Positions 22,851 to 34,175 of a stretch of 64,000 nucleotides of DNA are shown in pieces. The DNA is from Kuschelorhynchus macadamiae (taxonomy: Eukaryota > Arthropoda > Insecta > Coleoptera > Curculionidae). Within the stretch, counting starts at the first letter, position 1; every line of letters begins with the position of its first letter. Location: the NCBI GenBank assembly GCA_030620095.1, contig JAUTXW010000588.1, positions 69,501 through 133,500 of the forward strand, written 5' to 3'. The notes under the pieces were generated by a model. It worked only from the letters and a program-made list of their open reading frames with translations. It did no database searches and was not told where the DNA came from. Position numbers and translations under genes: made by a program.

Positions 22851-24465
22851 AACTAATTATCTTGTGTTTTTAACAAAAGTATATATTTTTGCAAAATAAA
22901 AATTTTTTGTTATCACAATACAAAAAAAAACAAGTTTTCTTTGCACAGGGGTAGCCCGCATTTAAATAAATGACACTGTATAAGTGGATAGATTTTTAGG
23001 TCAAGCGGGGCTCATAATTTTTGGTGATAAAAAAATCTCACTTTCATTAAGTGGCTGTATAAACAGAACATATCCTGATTGTTCCACTGATTCGAACCGC
23101 CTTCCGACTTTATTAAGGCGCTTGCCATTTTGTGTATTTTTGTTTTTGCCAACCAAAAAATTTTAACCAAATACATATTTAGGGAATTTTCTTATTTAGT
23201 CCCTCGGCATTTAGTATATAAAATAATATCAAGTGGCTATCTTAATAATATTGCGTAATATAATAAAAAAAAACTATTTTCTTTCTCCCTGTATATTTGT
23301 AAATAGCCCATCGCGATTTAATAGCTCGAGAAAAGAATCACACAACATTTTGGTATTCACTGTTTTGTGATTTGATTCATAATATTGGTGACCTTTCGAC
23401 CCGCACGATAAGACCGCATTCGAATATAACAGATCTATTTTTAATAGCTCACTGCTAATAAGGGACACTATTTTATTTTTTGAAAATAATATAAGTGAAT
23501 GTGAAGCAATTCTAGCCTTAAATTTTAATCAAGTTTTGATAGAATTGACCACCACTACCTATGGAAGATTTTAGAGGCGATGTCCTTTGATGACATTATA
23601 ATTAAATCATTACAAAATCTTTATGAAACCGCAGTCACACATAATAATAAACGGATTTTCATCTGACACGTTTAAAATTAACACGTCTATTAGGCAAGGC
23701 TGCCCTCATGCTATGGTTTCATTTAGTATAAGTTTAGAGCCCTTTATGGAACTTGTTAAAAATGAAATTCAAGGTATTAACATGAATAATAAAGTTTTTA
23801 AAATTATGGCGTATGCAGATGACGTATCGATTTTCATAAATCATAACTCAGATATAACAAAATTAGAAAATATAATAAATATTTTCGAACAAGGTTCGAA
23901 TGCAAAAATAAACTGAGAAAAATCGCAAATCTTAAAACGTGGAATAGCAATGCGTTACATATAAAAAATTTCCGGTTAAAGATGAAGTAAAAATCTTGGG
24001 TATACATATTACCAAAAAAATTAGAGATATGATTGTGCGAAATTGGGAAAATATCATTAAATATACAGACCACATTATTAACTAACAATCTAAGGAACCT
24101 TGATTTAATAAGGAAAATATGGTATGTGAATACATATATTTTGGCTAAGGCCTGGTAAAGTACGGAACACGAAAGAAAACCGGGCGGTCCTTAAAATAAA
24201 GGTTCATAGCAATTAAATTTTATGTTATTTTTATTCTTGTAATAGTTTGCCGCTTCACCTATAAAGTGCGCCAGCTAAGCCGTACGGAAAATTAATCGAG
24301 GATTTAGTGAATTTCGCACTGGTCCACTTGTAATTGAGATGTGCCTAGAGTCTCCATGCTAGAAGGTTCAAGCTATTTCCAGTGGCGCCTATACATTTAG
24401 AGCATTTGTTTTCATTTATATATAAATGCGTTGCGTTGAATGTGAATTATTATTTCGAAGTAAGG

Positions 24466-25835
24466 ATGGCGAGCAAAAGAGGAAAAACAATTAGAAGCTG
24501 TACACGTGAAGTTATTGCGAGCGTTATAGAGGCCTGTACTAGAGAAGCTGAAAATAACAGTTTGACTATTCCAATTCAAAATCGAACAGAACGCGCTGCA
24601 TTTTAAACTGGGGTTTCGGAAAGTAGTGTAAGAAAAATTAAAAGAGAACATAATGATCGCTCATGTTCTACTTCACCTTTAAAATCTCCTGGTAAAAAAG
24701 ACCCCGACTATCATACAAAGATAAAATTGACGATGGTGATTTTCAAGTAATTGGACGAACAATAGAGGATTTTTATATAAACCTGAAGAAGGTTCCGACC
24801 TGCAAACCCCTACTTCGTGCTGTAAAGAACAAAATAGATTTTCCGTACGAGTACAAAACCTTAAATCGGCTTTTACGATTAAAGTGCCAAAATAAACGAA
24901 CATTGCTCATTGAGGCCAAATATTTTTCACTGGCGGGTGAAATATCTATCAACTGTAAGGCAATATAGGCAAGAAGGACGCAATATTGTGTATCTAGACG
25001 AAACCTGGGTAGATAATGATATGACAGTGAACAAATGCTGACAAAGTGAAAGTGTTACAGGTGTTGTTCAGGGAATCCGCTCTAGTAGTCGCTTTATTAT
25101 AGTTCATGCTGGTTCAGAAGCGGGATTTGTTCCAGGTGCTGCTTTAGTTTTTTGCTCGGGACTCACAACTGGAGGCTATCATTGACAGATAAATAGAGAT
25201 AATTTTGAAAAGTGGTTGCTCGAGAAGCTTCTACCTAACATTCCTCCCAAATTAGTCGTGGTAATGGATAATGCGTCTTATCATTCTCACGTAGAAGATG
25301 AAGTGCCAACTAAATACTCTACAAAAGCTCATATGATATCGTGGCTCAAATCGAACAATCTTGTATGTGATCCAACATGGAGAAAATATCAATTATATGA
25401 AGTAATATCAGCCAACAAGCCTAGAGAAAAAAACTATAAAATTGACGGTCTTTACGTAACCTCGGTCATACACCTTTAAGGCTGCCTCCATACATGTGCG
25501 ACCTCAACCCTATTGAACTTGCATGGGCAGGAGTAAAAAAATATATTCGAGAGCGCAACACCGATGAACTTTCAATTGAAGATTTAAATAAAATAACATT
25601 AGAAGCGATTGACTCAATATCGGCTAAAAATTGGAAATCGTATGTTAAACGTGTTCGTTCTATTGAAGATAAATACTGGGAAGTAGATGGCAAAATTGAA
25701 ACGGTTATTGATGATTTAGTTATCACACTGGGATCTTCAAGTAGTGACGACGAAACCTCATCATTTGCAGAAGACACCGATTTAGAAGGAATCGAACCAT
25801 TAGAATCACAGCCGTCAACCTCAAAAATGGCTTAG
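24466..25835 (+). pseudogene. DDE transposase of element 2, broken
   Basis: ATG 24466 opens an N-terminal part with ASKRGKTIRSCTREVIASVI and VSESSVRKIKRE, a helix-turn-helix. The core carries IVYLDETWVDND (about 24990, first Asp), VVMDNASYHSHV (Asp codon at 25267) and DLNPIELAWAGVK (Glu codon at 25515). The 248-nt distance between these two codons is one base short of what 82 intervening residues need, matching the visible frame change near 25480. The C-terminal 110 codons (25494-25835) are open and end in an acidic Ser-rich tail. At least four other stops or shifts disable it. Confidence 0.78.
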
Positions 25836-26009
25836 TTTTTTTTCATATATTTTGTAAAATTGTTCATAAAGTCGCTGTCAATAAACTGCTTCAAAATAAT
25901 TAATTTTCTGTTCAATACCGGTTGTCAAAAAATATCTAATATTGCAAATAATATTTGAAAAACTACAGAACTCATATTTTTCCAAAATTAACACATGAAT
26001 GTAGTTATA

Positions 26010-26727
26010 GTAGGGGAGCCAGCACTGATTCCAGTGAACAAGATTTATCAAAATTTTAAAAGTGACCGTTTGTCTCCGTCTGTTATATTACTTTGTAGAA
26101 GGGGCGTCATTGTGAAGTACTATACCGGGCGTTTCCTAATTGCGTGCTAATGTTAAAGGGGGGTGATTCTTGGACCTTTTTAAGAAAAAAGTTTAATATG
26201 AACCTAAAAGTCTTAACTTTGGAGATACAAGGTTTTAAAAAAACATTTTTTTTAAATCCTAATTCTGATGCTATTATAGATAAATAAATGTGTGAAATTT
26301 GATACACGTCTTTTATGCATAAAAGGGCATTTTTATTAACAATCAATTTTTAAAATGTCTACCAGTGGCATGTAAGTGCATATGTAATTAACCTGGGTAA
26401 ATCTGTATGCTCCTTAATGCATAGAAGACGTGTATTAAATTTCATGCAGTTATCTACAATAGCATCAGATTTGGGATGAAAAAAATGTTTTCTTTTTAAA
26501 CTTTACCATCGTGTATCTCAAAAGTTAAGACTTTTAGGGCATAAAAACACCCCTTTAACATCAGCGCGCAATTAGGAAACGCCCTCATTGTGAAGTCAAT
26601 GACGGCCCTGTATAAAGAAATATGTCAAACAGAGACAGACGGCCACTTTTGGCATACCCGAGTAACCCAAAGTCGAACTGCATAAAATAAAATTTTGATA
26701 AATCTCGTTCACTAGATCTGCCCTTGT
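26010..26727. mobile_element. outer foldback MITE, interrupted
   Basis: Arms at about 26013-26106 and 26597-26720 are inverted copies: GTGAACAAGATTTATCAAAA and the inverse of the right arm, GTGAACGAGATTTATCAAAA, match at 19 of 20. The centre of the palindrome was split by a second foldback element. Lies within element 2, downstream of the transposase. Confidence 0.65.
26119..26584. mobile_element. inner foldback MITE with 12-bp duplication
   Basis: A 466-bp non-coding element with long inverted arms: GGCGTTTCCTAATTGCG at both ends (left at 26128, right inverted and ending at 26584), continuing inward through CTAAAAGTCTTAACTTT and TCTGATGCTATT. The arms are about 190 bp each, with one about 35-bp gap. 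Flanked by the perfect direct repeat TCATTGTGAAGT at 26107-26118 and 26585-26596. The superfamily is not identified. Confidence 0.8.
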
Positions 26728-26918
26728 AAAATCTAGACTTGTAAATCGTGTATCACTATACTGGGTGGTCCAATAATAGTGGACGTAGGCAGTAGCCCGG
26801 GAACCGTTAATGAATGAATTATAAAAAATATATTTATAGGTAAATCGATCAAGAAAAATCAAAATTAAATCAATTTAAAATTCGAAAGTTCGCCGTTTTC
26901 AGAAAAGAGATATAGAAG

Positions 26919-27090
26919 TGCGGTACACGAAAGAAAACAGACAAATATAGATAAAGGTTCATTAAGCATAGTTACATTTTTTAATTATCTGAAGTACGTA
27001 TAGTCAAAAAGGAGTGTTATATTATTTAAAGAACGACGGGACACCACTAGTTTAAAGACTCCGCCCGGTTTTCTTTCGTGTCCCGCAGTA
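26919..27090. repeat. second left-type terminus of element 2
   Basis: ACACGAAAGAAAAC at 26925-26938 and ATAAAGGTTCAT just inside repeat the left end of element 2 (24167, 24198) in the same orientation. With the right end at 27061-27087 this forms a short 170-bp unit with terminal inverted repeats, possibly an internally deleted copy. Confidence 0.55.
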
Positions 27091-27840
27091 TATCTAGAAT
27101 AGTATTAATTACAGGTAAGTACATTTGGGAGGATTCTTCCATAGAATAAACAGTCAACAGCTCGAGTTGAACACTAAACAAGGCGGTTTAGGTCTGATCA
27201 ATGTAGAAAAGAAAGCATTTGCCCTTTTAGTGAAGACTCAGGTTCTCTAGTGGGACAATGTACATAATGAAGCATGGTACAAATCAAGTATGAAGATTAT
27301 TTTTGATGATCGAACGGTAATCAACAATATTTATTTTAAAAAAGTGTTTGCTAATATTAGAAATAATAAATTAAAGTTCAATAGACATAGTATAACTAAA
27401 ACTAAAGATATTTATAATGCGATAATGGAAAGTCATTATAAAAAACCGGAAATTGAACTTAAATATCCGCAAATAAAATGGAATACTTTATGGTCGATGT
27501 TATTATTTAACAAGAAAAAAGATTGCACAAAAATTATTTAAACACGGGTTAGTTACTTCTGAAAATTGCCAAAAGTGCAATACTGTAGATAATATATGGC
27601 ATTAAATTAAAGAATGTGTCACGGCAAAAATGATCTGGAACTGATTGAGAACAATTATTTTACATAAATTCGGTAAAAATATGGAAAACTTCTTAAATTG
27701 TTTACAACTGTTTGAAGTGGTGTGTCGCGACAAAAAAGACAGTAATGGGTGGCGCTTTCTTATATGCGCACTGATCTTTTTTAATGCCGAAATAAAAACT
27801 GGGAATTTAGAGAGCTTTAAAAACAATTCGTGATGAAAGA

Positions 27841-28324
27841 TTTAAAATAATAAATTCAGGTAAAATAGAACTGTTCTCTAAAAAAATATTTTTCTTGTAT
27901 TGACTGTAAGATAAAAATACAATACATATGTATATAACATTATTGTAGAATAGGTAGTAGGTAGTGTAATTGTAAGGAAAAATTGTACATTTTAAAATGG
28001 AAATAAACGATTAAAAAAATATCAGAACATAATAGATCTGCTCCTTATTAGAGGTATATATTTTTTACATGTTGTGATATTAGATTATTATTAATAGCAT
28101 CTATTAACAATATATTTAAGAAACATTTGACTCGAAAAAAAATTGTTGTTGCTTGCAGGAATTTATTTAGAAAATGTACATGTCAATTGTTATAAATTTT
28201 ATATTTTACTCTATTTCTACTTTGATATATTTTGTTTCCACCTTGACCTTTTCTTCAGTTATAGTTCTGTACTTTTAAATTTAAAAAATAAAAGATTTTG
28301 ATTTTAAAATATTTGATCTTATAC
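27841..28324. other. unassigned AT-rich sequence
   Basis: Probably the 3' UTR of the Tx1-like LINE followed by intronic filler. Nothing else recognised. Confidence 0.35.
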
Positions 28325-29165
28325 TCATAAGAATATTGTGGTTTCAATAATGCTCCCCTTGCTTAGAACCGCTACAACAATAATATGATCTAAAAAAATA
28401 TTCTAACCTACAAATCACATGTTATTATTTAAAATAAAATAAATAAATATACCTTTATTATTCTCCAAAAATTCATTATAGTGACATTTCGGAAAGAGAA
28501 TAATTTATGTAAAAACCAGATACAATTATTTATTTTATCTTAATACAGTAGAACCTCGATTATCCGTGCGCGCTTTATCCGGGCGGCGGATTATCCGTGG
28601 CTAGCGGCCAGATGTTGGCGTATGAGGAACTCTCCCCCATTTATGTGTTTACATATTATTTTCGACAACTGATGATATTCATGTCCTTCGGCTTAGAAAA
28701 ATTAAGGAAATTATAAAGGGTAGAATTTACGAAATACAAAAACAGACAAAAATTAGATAGTGATTTCATAAATTATGTATGAATTTTTAAACTTATTTTT
28801 TGTTACAACACAAAAACAAACAAAAATTACTGATTTTTTTAAGTGATTTCCTAAATTATATATGAATTTTAAAACTTTTATTTTTTTGTTACATGTATCA
28901 CGTTTCTTTTATTCGATTGACATATGTATTTGTCTAAATAAATTATTAAAAAATTTAAAATGAAGATTTTGGATTATCCGTGTTTTCGATTATCCGGCAA
29001 AGGCTCGGTCTCGGCAGGCCCGGATAATCGAGGCTCTACTGTATGTGATTGGTAGGTTAGAATAATTTTTTAAAACATATTATTTTTGTAGTGGTTTTGA
29101 AGAAGAGGAGGAGTATGAAAAGCATCCGAAACCTATAATCTCAACAAATATTCTTGTGAGAAAAA
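28325..29165. repeat. large inverted repeat enclosing a pogo MITE
   Basis: The left arm at 28370-28422 and the inverse of the right arm at 29046-29106 share AATAATATG and TATTCTAACCTAC, with weaker similarity continuing outward to about 28325 and 29165. The pogo element lies between the arms, so it probably inserted into an older foldback element. Confidence 0.6.
28546..29041. mobile_element. pogo/Tigger-type MITE
   Basis: A 496-bp element that starts CAGTAGAACCTCGATTATCC and ends with the inverse of CAGTAGAGCCTCGATTATCC, flanked by TA at 28544-28545 and 29042-29043. These ends are diagnostic of the pogo/Tigger group. The interior has no transposase frame, so it depends on an autonomous relative. 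Confidence 0.93.
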
Positions 29166-29914
29166 ATGTTCTATATATGACTCACAATCTCACATTATTG
29201 GGGAACTATTGGAAAACTAGAAGAATTACAATTAAATGTTGTGCGCGTCATAGAAGAGCTGCTGCAAACAGTATTAAGAACAAAATTTTATAAAAATGCT
29301 GGCAAGTTACTGCTTGTCAAGTGAACATATCTTCAGATGAGGTTAGCAGAGTCGAATGCCAGTTGTCTAGGCAAATAATACACATTAATCCAGTCAAGGT
29401 ACAGGATTATTTGGTCTGTTAACTTCATTTGCTTCAACTGATAACATTTTAGTTATACACCTTCTTCTAGTTTTAGAACACGAGAAAACCCTGATGGAAG
29501 AACCTAGAGGTTGGTAACTGCTATGTAAACATAGCAGTTACAGTCTGCTTTATTTAGAACAAAATAGCAGCGATTCTCGCTACGACATTAAGTAGCAAGG
29601 GTGACTTTGATTGCAAAAATACAATATGGCAATAGCCACAACGTTGTAAGTGGAATATATGAAAGTGGTGCAGGTAGATTATGCATTAGTTCTATAAGAG
29701 TATGAGATAATGAATTCTGGGTAATCGCAATCAACATAAAAGTGTTTTCAACGAGAATAATGTTTAAAAATGTGATTCGTTCTCAAACTTTTATTGTGTA
29801 TATCTTAACCACCGAAACCGATTCAACTTCTCATAGTCTGAGAGATGAGCTTTTGGAAGCATGCAATGAAAACTCAAATTTTGTTCAATCGTCGCAGTCA
29901 AACAACTTTTAAAA
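29166..29914. other. unassigned sequence with a palindrome
   Basis: No gene found. A 28-bp palindrome is listed separately. The 3' part may be the 5' region of the LINE that follows. Confidence 0.35.
29514..29541. repeat. 28-bp palindrome
   Basis: GTAACTGCTATGT, a two-base AA spacer, and its exact complement ACATAGCAGTTAC. The 13-bp arms are perfect. Confidence 0.85.
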
Positions 29915-32116
29915 CACGGTTTAGACAATTACTACCAAAACGTAAGGGGACTTCGGACAAGGTGTGAGAAACTGCTGAGAAATATCTATGTATGTATTTA
30001 TAACATGATTGCGCTTACAGAGACCTGGTTGAATAGCGCCGAGATATTCGGCCCGGAATATTCAGTCTTCAGACGAGATAGAAAGTATGAGGACCGAAAC
30101 TGTCAGCGTGGGGGAGGGATATTTATTAATCGCTAGCGCAAGTCATATTCAAGCTTCGCCTGTTGCTACACCTATTGTCAATACGTATGATGACGTGTGG
30201 TGCCAAGTAAACGCGGGAGATTGCCTATGGATAGTTGGTTGTATTTACTTCCCTCCGAGTTCTTCCGTAGACTCTTACCAATCATTCTGTAATACTTGCG
30301 AATCTCTAAGAAATAAGCATGAAAAACAGAAGTTTATCATATACGGTAATTTTAATCTCCTGTCAATAGAGTGGGTTACCGAGGATGATCTTCTTGTGCT
30401 CAAGGGGGTGCAATCTCCGGCCGCATAGATAATTGTCGATACCATGTTCTTCCTTGAGCTGCAACAAATGAACTCTGTAACGAATTGCCTTGGTCGAACA
30501 CTAGATCTAATTTTTGCTGATGATTCTATTCAGATTTCAGTGCATCCAAGCAAGTATAAACTCACTAAGATACATCATCATCACCCGGCTGTCGAGTGCT
30601 CCCTAATTTTCCACATGTCTCCAGACTTAAAAACAACAGTGACGTGACAGCATATCAGTTTCGTAATGCTAACTATCCTGAATTGAACAGATTTCTCAAA
30701 CAGATAGACTGGTCTTTCCTCACACATCATAAAGATCTGGAACTGGCAGTCCAACATTTCTATGAAACCATTTACACCGGTATCAACCATTTTGTTCCTA
30801 AAACCACAGTACGGAGTCAGAAATACCTCATTCGACGTCAGGTGAAGTTTCGTACAGATATGTGTTACTTAATGTACGTAACCAACACTGAACACCTCAT
30901 ACCACAAAATATGAAATATTTTTGGTCATTCGTTAATAGCCTCAAAAGTGACTCCAGCCTCCCAAGCAGAATGACATATAACAATCAAGAACTGAAATGC
31001 TCTGAACATATTGCAAATGCATTTGCCTTGCATTTTCAGATATGCTATACCAATAATAACAACATTGATTTATCTCATGTTAACCCAGTGAAGTTTCCAC
31101 AACACTTGCAACTCACAACTTTACCATAGAAGAATTAAACAAAAAACTGTGCCAACTGAATGTGTCAAAGGGTACTGGGCCTGATGGAATTCCACCACTT
31201 CTTCTGAAAAGTTGTTGGGAATCTCTTGCAAGACCTCTCAGTGTCCTTTTTCAAAGATCTTTTGACACTGACCACTTTCCATCAATATCGAAAAAATCAA
31301 ATCTCCAACCAAGTTTTAAATCTGGAGATAAGGCTAATGTTCAGAACTACCAAGGAATTTCATTGCTATCAGCAATTCCAAAGCTTTTTGAGGCCATTGC
31401 TGCAGAGGAGGTGTTCAGCACATATAGGTGTTATATAATACAATAACAACATGGTTTTTTCAAGAGCCACTCAGCAGTAACTAACTTGGCAGTATATCAG
31501 AATTTTCTCATAACATCCTTCGAATCTGGTAAACAAGTCGACTCCATCTACATGGATCTGTCAAAAGCTTTTGATAGTGTCTGTCATTCTTTGCTGGTTA
31601 AGAAGCTGTCTGATATCGGGGTTTCTGGGAGCTACCTGGAATGGATCAACTTCTATTTGACTGAACGTCAACAGGTTAATGTGTGTGGTTCGTGTTCTCG
31701 TGAAGTGTTTGTGACAACCGGTGTACCACAGGGGTCGCATATTGGTCCCATTTTGTTTTTACTTTTTATGAACGACGTCCAGTCTTGTTTTGAAACGTCT
31801 CAGTGCCTTTTATACGCAGACGACCTGAAGCTTTACAGTGTTGTTGGTTCTAGTCCTGATGAGTTGCAGTCAGATCTTAATGACAGACTATGAGATTTGG
31901 TCGGGTTTGGTACTTTTTCATGTTCCCAGCAGGCGGACTTGACAATTTCGACTATTTTATGAGCGCACACACAGAATCAACTACGGTCAAAGTGCCTTCA
32001 TTGATCATATGGTTGGTATTTTAATTAATCTTTTTCTGAGTATGACCTATTTTGCTTGAGTCATTCGTCCTTAAAGCGAAACTTAATGGTATGACACTAA
32101 TAAAATTGAACATTAT

Positions 32117-32252
<136 letters not shown>

Positions 32253-32401
32253 TACTTCTATTATTTTTACCTACCCACCATATGTTTTTAACTCTGTTGA
32301 ATTCTGTCATTTTTGTAATGTTCATAAATATTTATTTTAGTTCATAGTTATGACAATGTATACCATTCGGAATCATTATTGTATTCTGTAGTGTATTTGT
32401 T

Positions 32402-32437
32402 GAATAAATAAATAAATAAATAAGTAAATAAATAAGT
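32402..32437 (+). repeat. LINE 3' tail, (AATA)n
   Basis: AATA units in tandem (with two AGTA variants) at the end of the LINE, marking its 3' boundary. Confidence 0.75.
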
Positions 32438-33530
32438 TTGTTGTTACATTTTATTTTTTGATCAATTTAAGTTGACATATTATATATATGACATTTATTT
32501 TTTTTATTTAATTGAATATTTAATTTAATTTACAATTTTAGTTTTAAGAACTTTGTCAACAAATACATTGTACAGGGCGAGAAACGACTATGCAAATATT
32601 AACTAGGGAATAAAACTAAATGTAAAAAAAAATTAATATTTTTGTTATAACATTCAGTGGAAATTTTTCTAATATAATACTCCATGCCATAAACAATAAA
32701 ATTTAAAATATCAAGAAATAAAAAGAAAAGTATTATTTAGAAAAGCCAACAAAAGAACATTTTTTGGCAAATTAATTCTACGCATTTTGTGGGGCACAGT
32801 CACATTATGTTTACCTTCAGAGTTGCTTTATAAGCATAATGATAAAATTTTCACCGAAGTGTGTCGACTCAGATACGTTACGGATATGTGTATAAATCGA
32901 TGAACAATTATTTGGAAGTGTGGAAATTAACAAAATAAATATCACAAATCACTTCAAACAACATATTAATTTTTTTTATAATTTCAACAGTTAAGAGCTT
33001 TTTTAAATATAAACATATATTTTTAATCTCCGTGTATTAATATAGCACAAAAAACTGTTTTGTGTATTAAAATCAGCAACACTGTTATAGACGCCCATAT
33101 AATACAAGATATAAAAACCAACATCATGATTGATATGACTCATTTATTGTTTAATATTTAAATTACGCGTATTTGGTATATAAAATTCAGCATGAAATAA
33201 TGCTTAGTTTTACAAAATTTGGAAAATATCCGTGAAATTTATTCTACTTTACGATAAATATCTATTTTTACTGCCCCTCAAAGCACTGCAGTAATTTTCA
33301 ACTTTCTGGACCTACATTGGATTTAAAAGTCTGTTTGGTCAAACTACTTATCCTGACGTTAGTCAAAGCATCATCCGACAAGACTCGTCTCGAAAAAGTT
33401 AAAATTTTATTGAAAAATGAAAAACTGGACAAATATACTTTCTCTTTAACCGTTAATATTAACGTTATTTCATGACCACAACTTACAAATTCTAAAACTG
33501 TTTGTACATAAAATATAATTATTTTGTCCC
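32438..33530. other. unassigned AT-rich sequence left of the BEL element
   Basis: No genes or bounded repeats recognised. Ends with GTCCC at 33526-33530, the left copy of the BEL target-site duplication. Confidence 0.4.
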
Positions 33531-33892
33531 TGTGCGCGCGTTTTTCTTATAAAGAAAAGACCGGCAAGTTTACTGGTAATTGTTCTATTGACTGACGTTA
33601 CCTAGTTTGATCTTAAACTAAGTATAGTATGGAATGACCGACCGTTGCGGTTATGAGTGAATACTTCACGATTAACCCTCTGTCGCTTAAGAGAGTCTCT
33701 AACGTACTGTGCTAAAAAAGTGACACAATATTGTTTATAATAAAAAAGTTCGTTGGAAAAATCGGTTAAACTATTAAGATTATAAAAGCCGTTGATTTGT
33801 ATCAGCAGTTTTGAGAAATAACAGTCAACGGTCGTCGGTCCGTTAATAAGCGTAAATATGCACAATATAAGTAAAAAGTATTAATTTCTACA
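33531..33892 (-). repeat. BEL/Pao 3' LTR
   Basis: Runs TG...CA on either strand. The first + bases are TGTGCGCGCG and the last are TTTCTACA. It is the downstream LTR for the minus-strand element. Confidence 0.95.
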
Positions 33893-33909
33893 TTTCCTCC
33901 CCTCTCTTG
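33893..33909 (-). other. polypurine tract of the BEL element
   Basis: On the minus strand AAGAGAGGGGAGGAAA lies directly before the 3' LTR. This is the expected primer for plus-strand synthesis. Confidence 0.85.
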
Positions 33910-34175
33910 ACATATTATTTATGTCAATTAAAGACATAAGCAGTTAAAATCCTAAAAAATTAACGTTAAAACTTATAAAAAAAAATAAAATGTACTTATA
34001 AAAAAAATAAAATGCAATAATAATAAATAATTACTTCAATACATTAAAGAGCGTTATTTATAGGGCTAATTGATAAAATAACTAGTTTACAAAGTTAAAC
34101 AAAGATGGAAAAATTAACAATTAAATGAAATTTTAACGCGTCCTCGTTCGCAATTAACTAACTACACCCACAACT

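Larger units (their letters stand above)
21263..23408 (+). mobile_element. Tc1/mariner-superfamily element 1 (long D-E spacing)
   Basis: Inserted in the Tx1-like LINE. TA flanks (21261-21262 and 23409-23410) border TCGTGCGG at the left end and its inverse CCGCACGA at the right; the terminal repeat is perfect for only 8 bp. The outer limits are supported because the LINE reading resumes with NRSIFNSS just beyond the right end. Contains a broken transposase, an AT tract and a dispersed-repeat scrap. Confidence 0.7.
24158..27090 (+). mobile_element. Tc1/mariner-superfamily element 2 (long D-E spacing)
   Basis: A 2.93-kb insertion in the same LINE. The left end at 24167-24187 and the inverse of the right end at 27061-27081 are identical for 21 bp (includes CACGAAAGAAAACCGGGCGG). 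TA dinucleotides flank at 24156-24157 and 27091-27092. LINE sequence (AKAW before, SRIVLIT after) resumes across it. An extra left-type end at 26919-26938 suggests an internal rearrangement or an adjacent short copy. Later insertions sit near its 3' end. Confidence 0.78.
20560..27840 (+). mobile_element. Tx1/L1-like LINE, split by two transposon insertions
   Basis: Three collinear pieces on + form one LINE reverse transcriptase. Piece 1 (20568-21262): PGIDGLSYEFYLRFFEDMGD and GQFRPITLLNADYKLLTK. Piece 2 (23409-24157): NRSIFNSSLLIRDTI, SIRQGCPHAMVSFSISLEPF and AYADDVSIF with the catalytic YADD intact. Piece 3 (27091-27835): KQGGLGLINVEKKAFALLVK and the C-terminal region up to about 27530. The pieces fit end to end once the two inserted elements are removed. 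Several stops and frameshifts show that the LINE was old when sampled. The ITLLNADYK and SIRQGCP-type motifs suggest the Tx1/L1 group. Confidence 0.75.
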
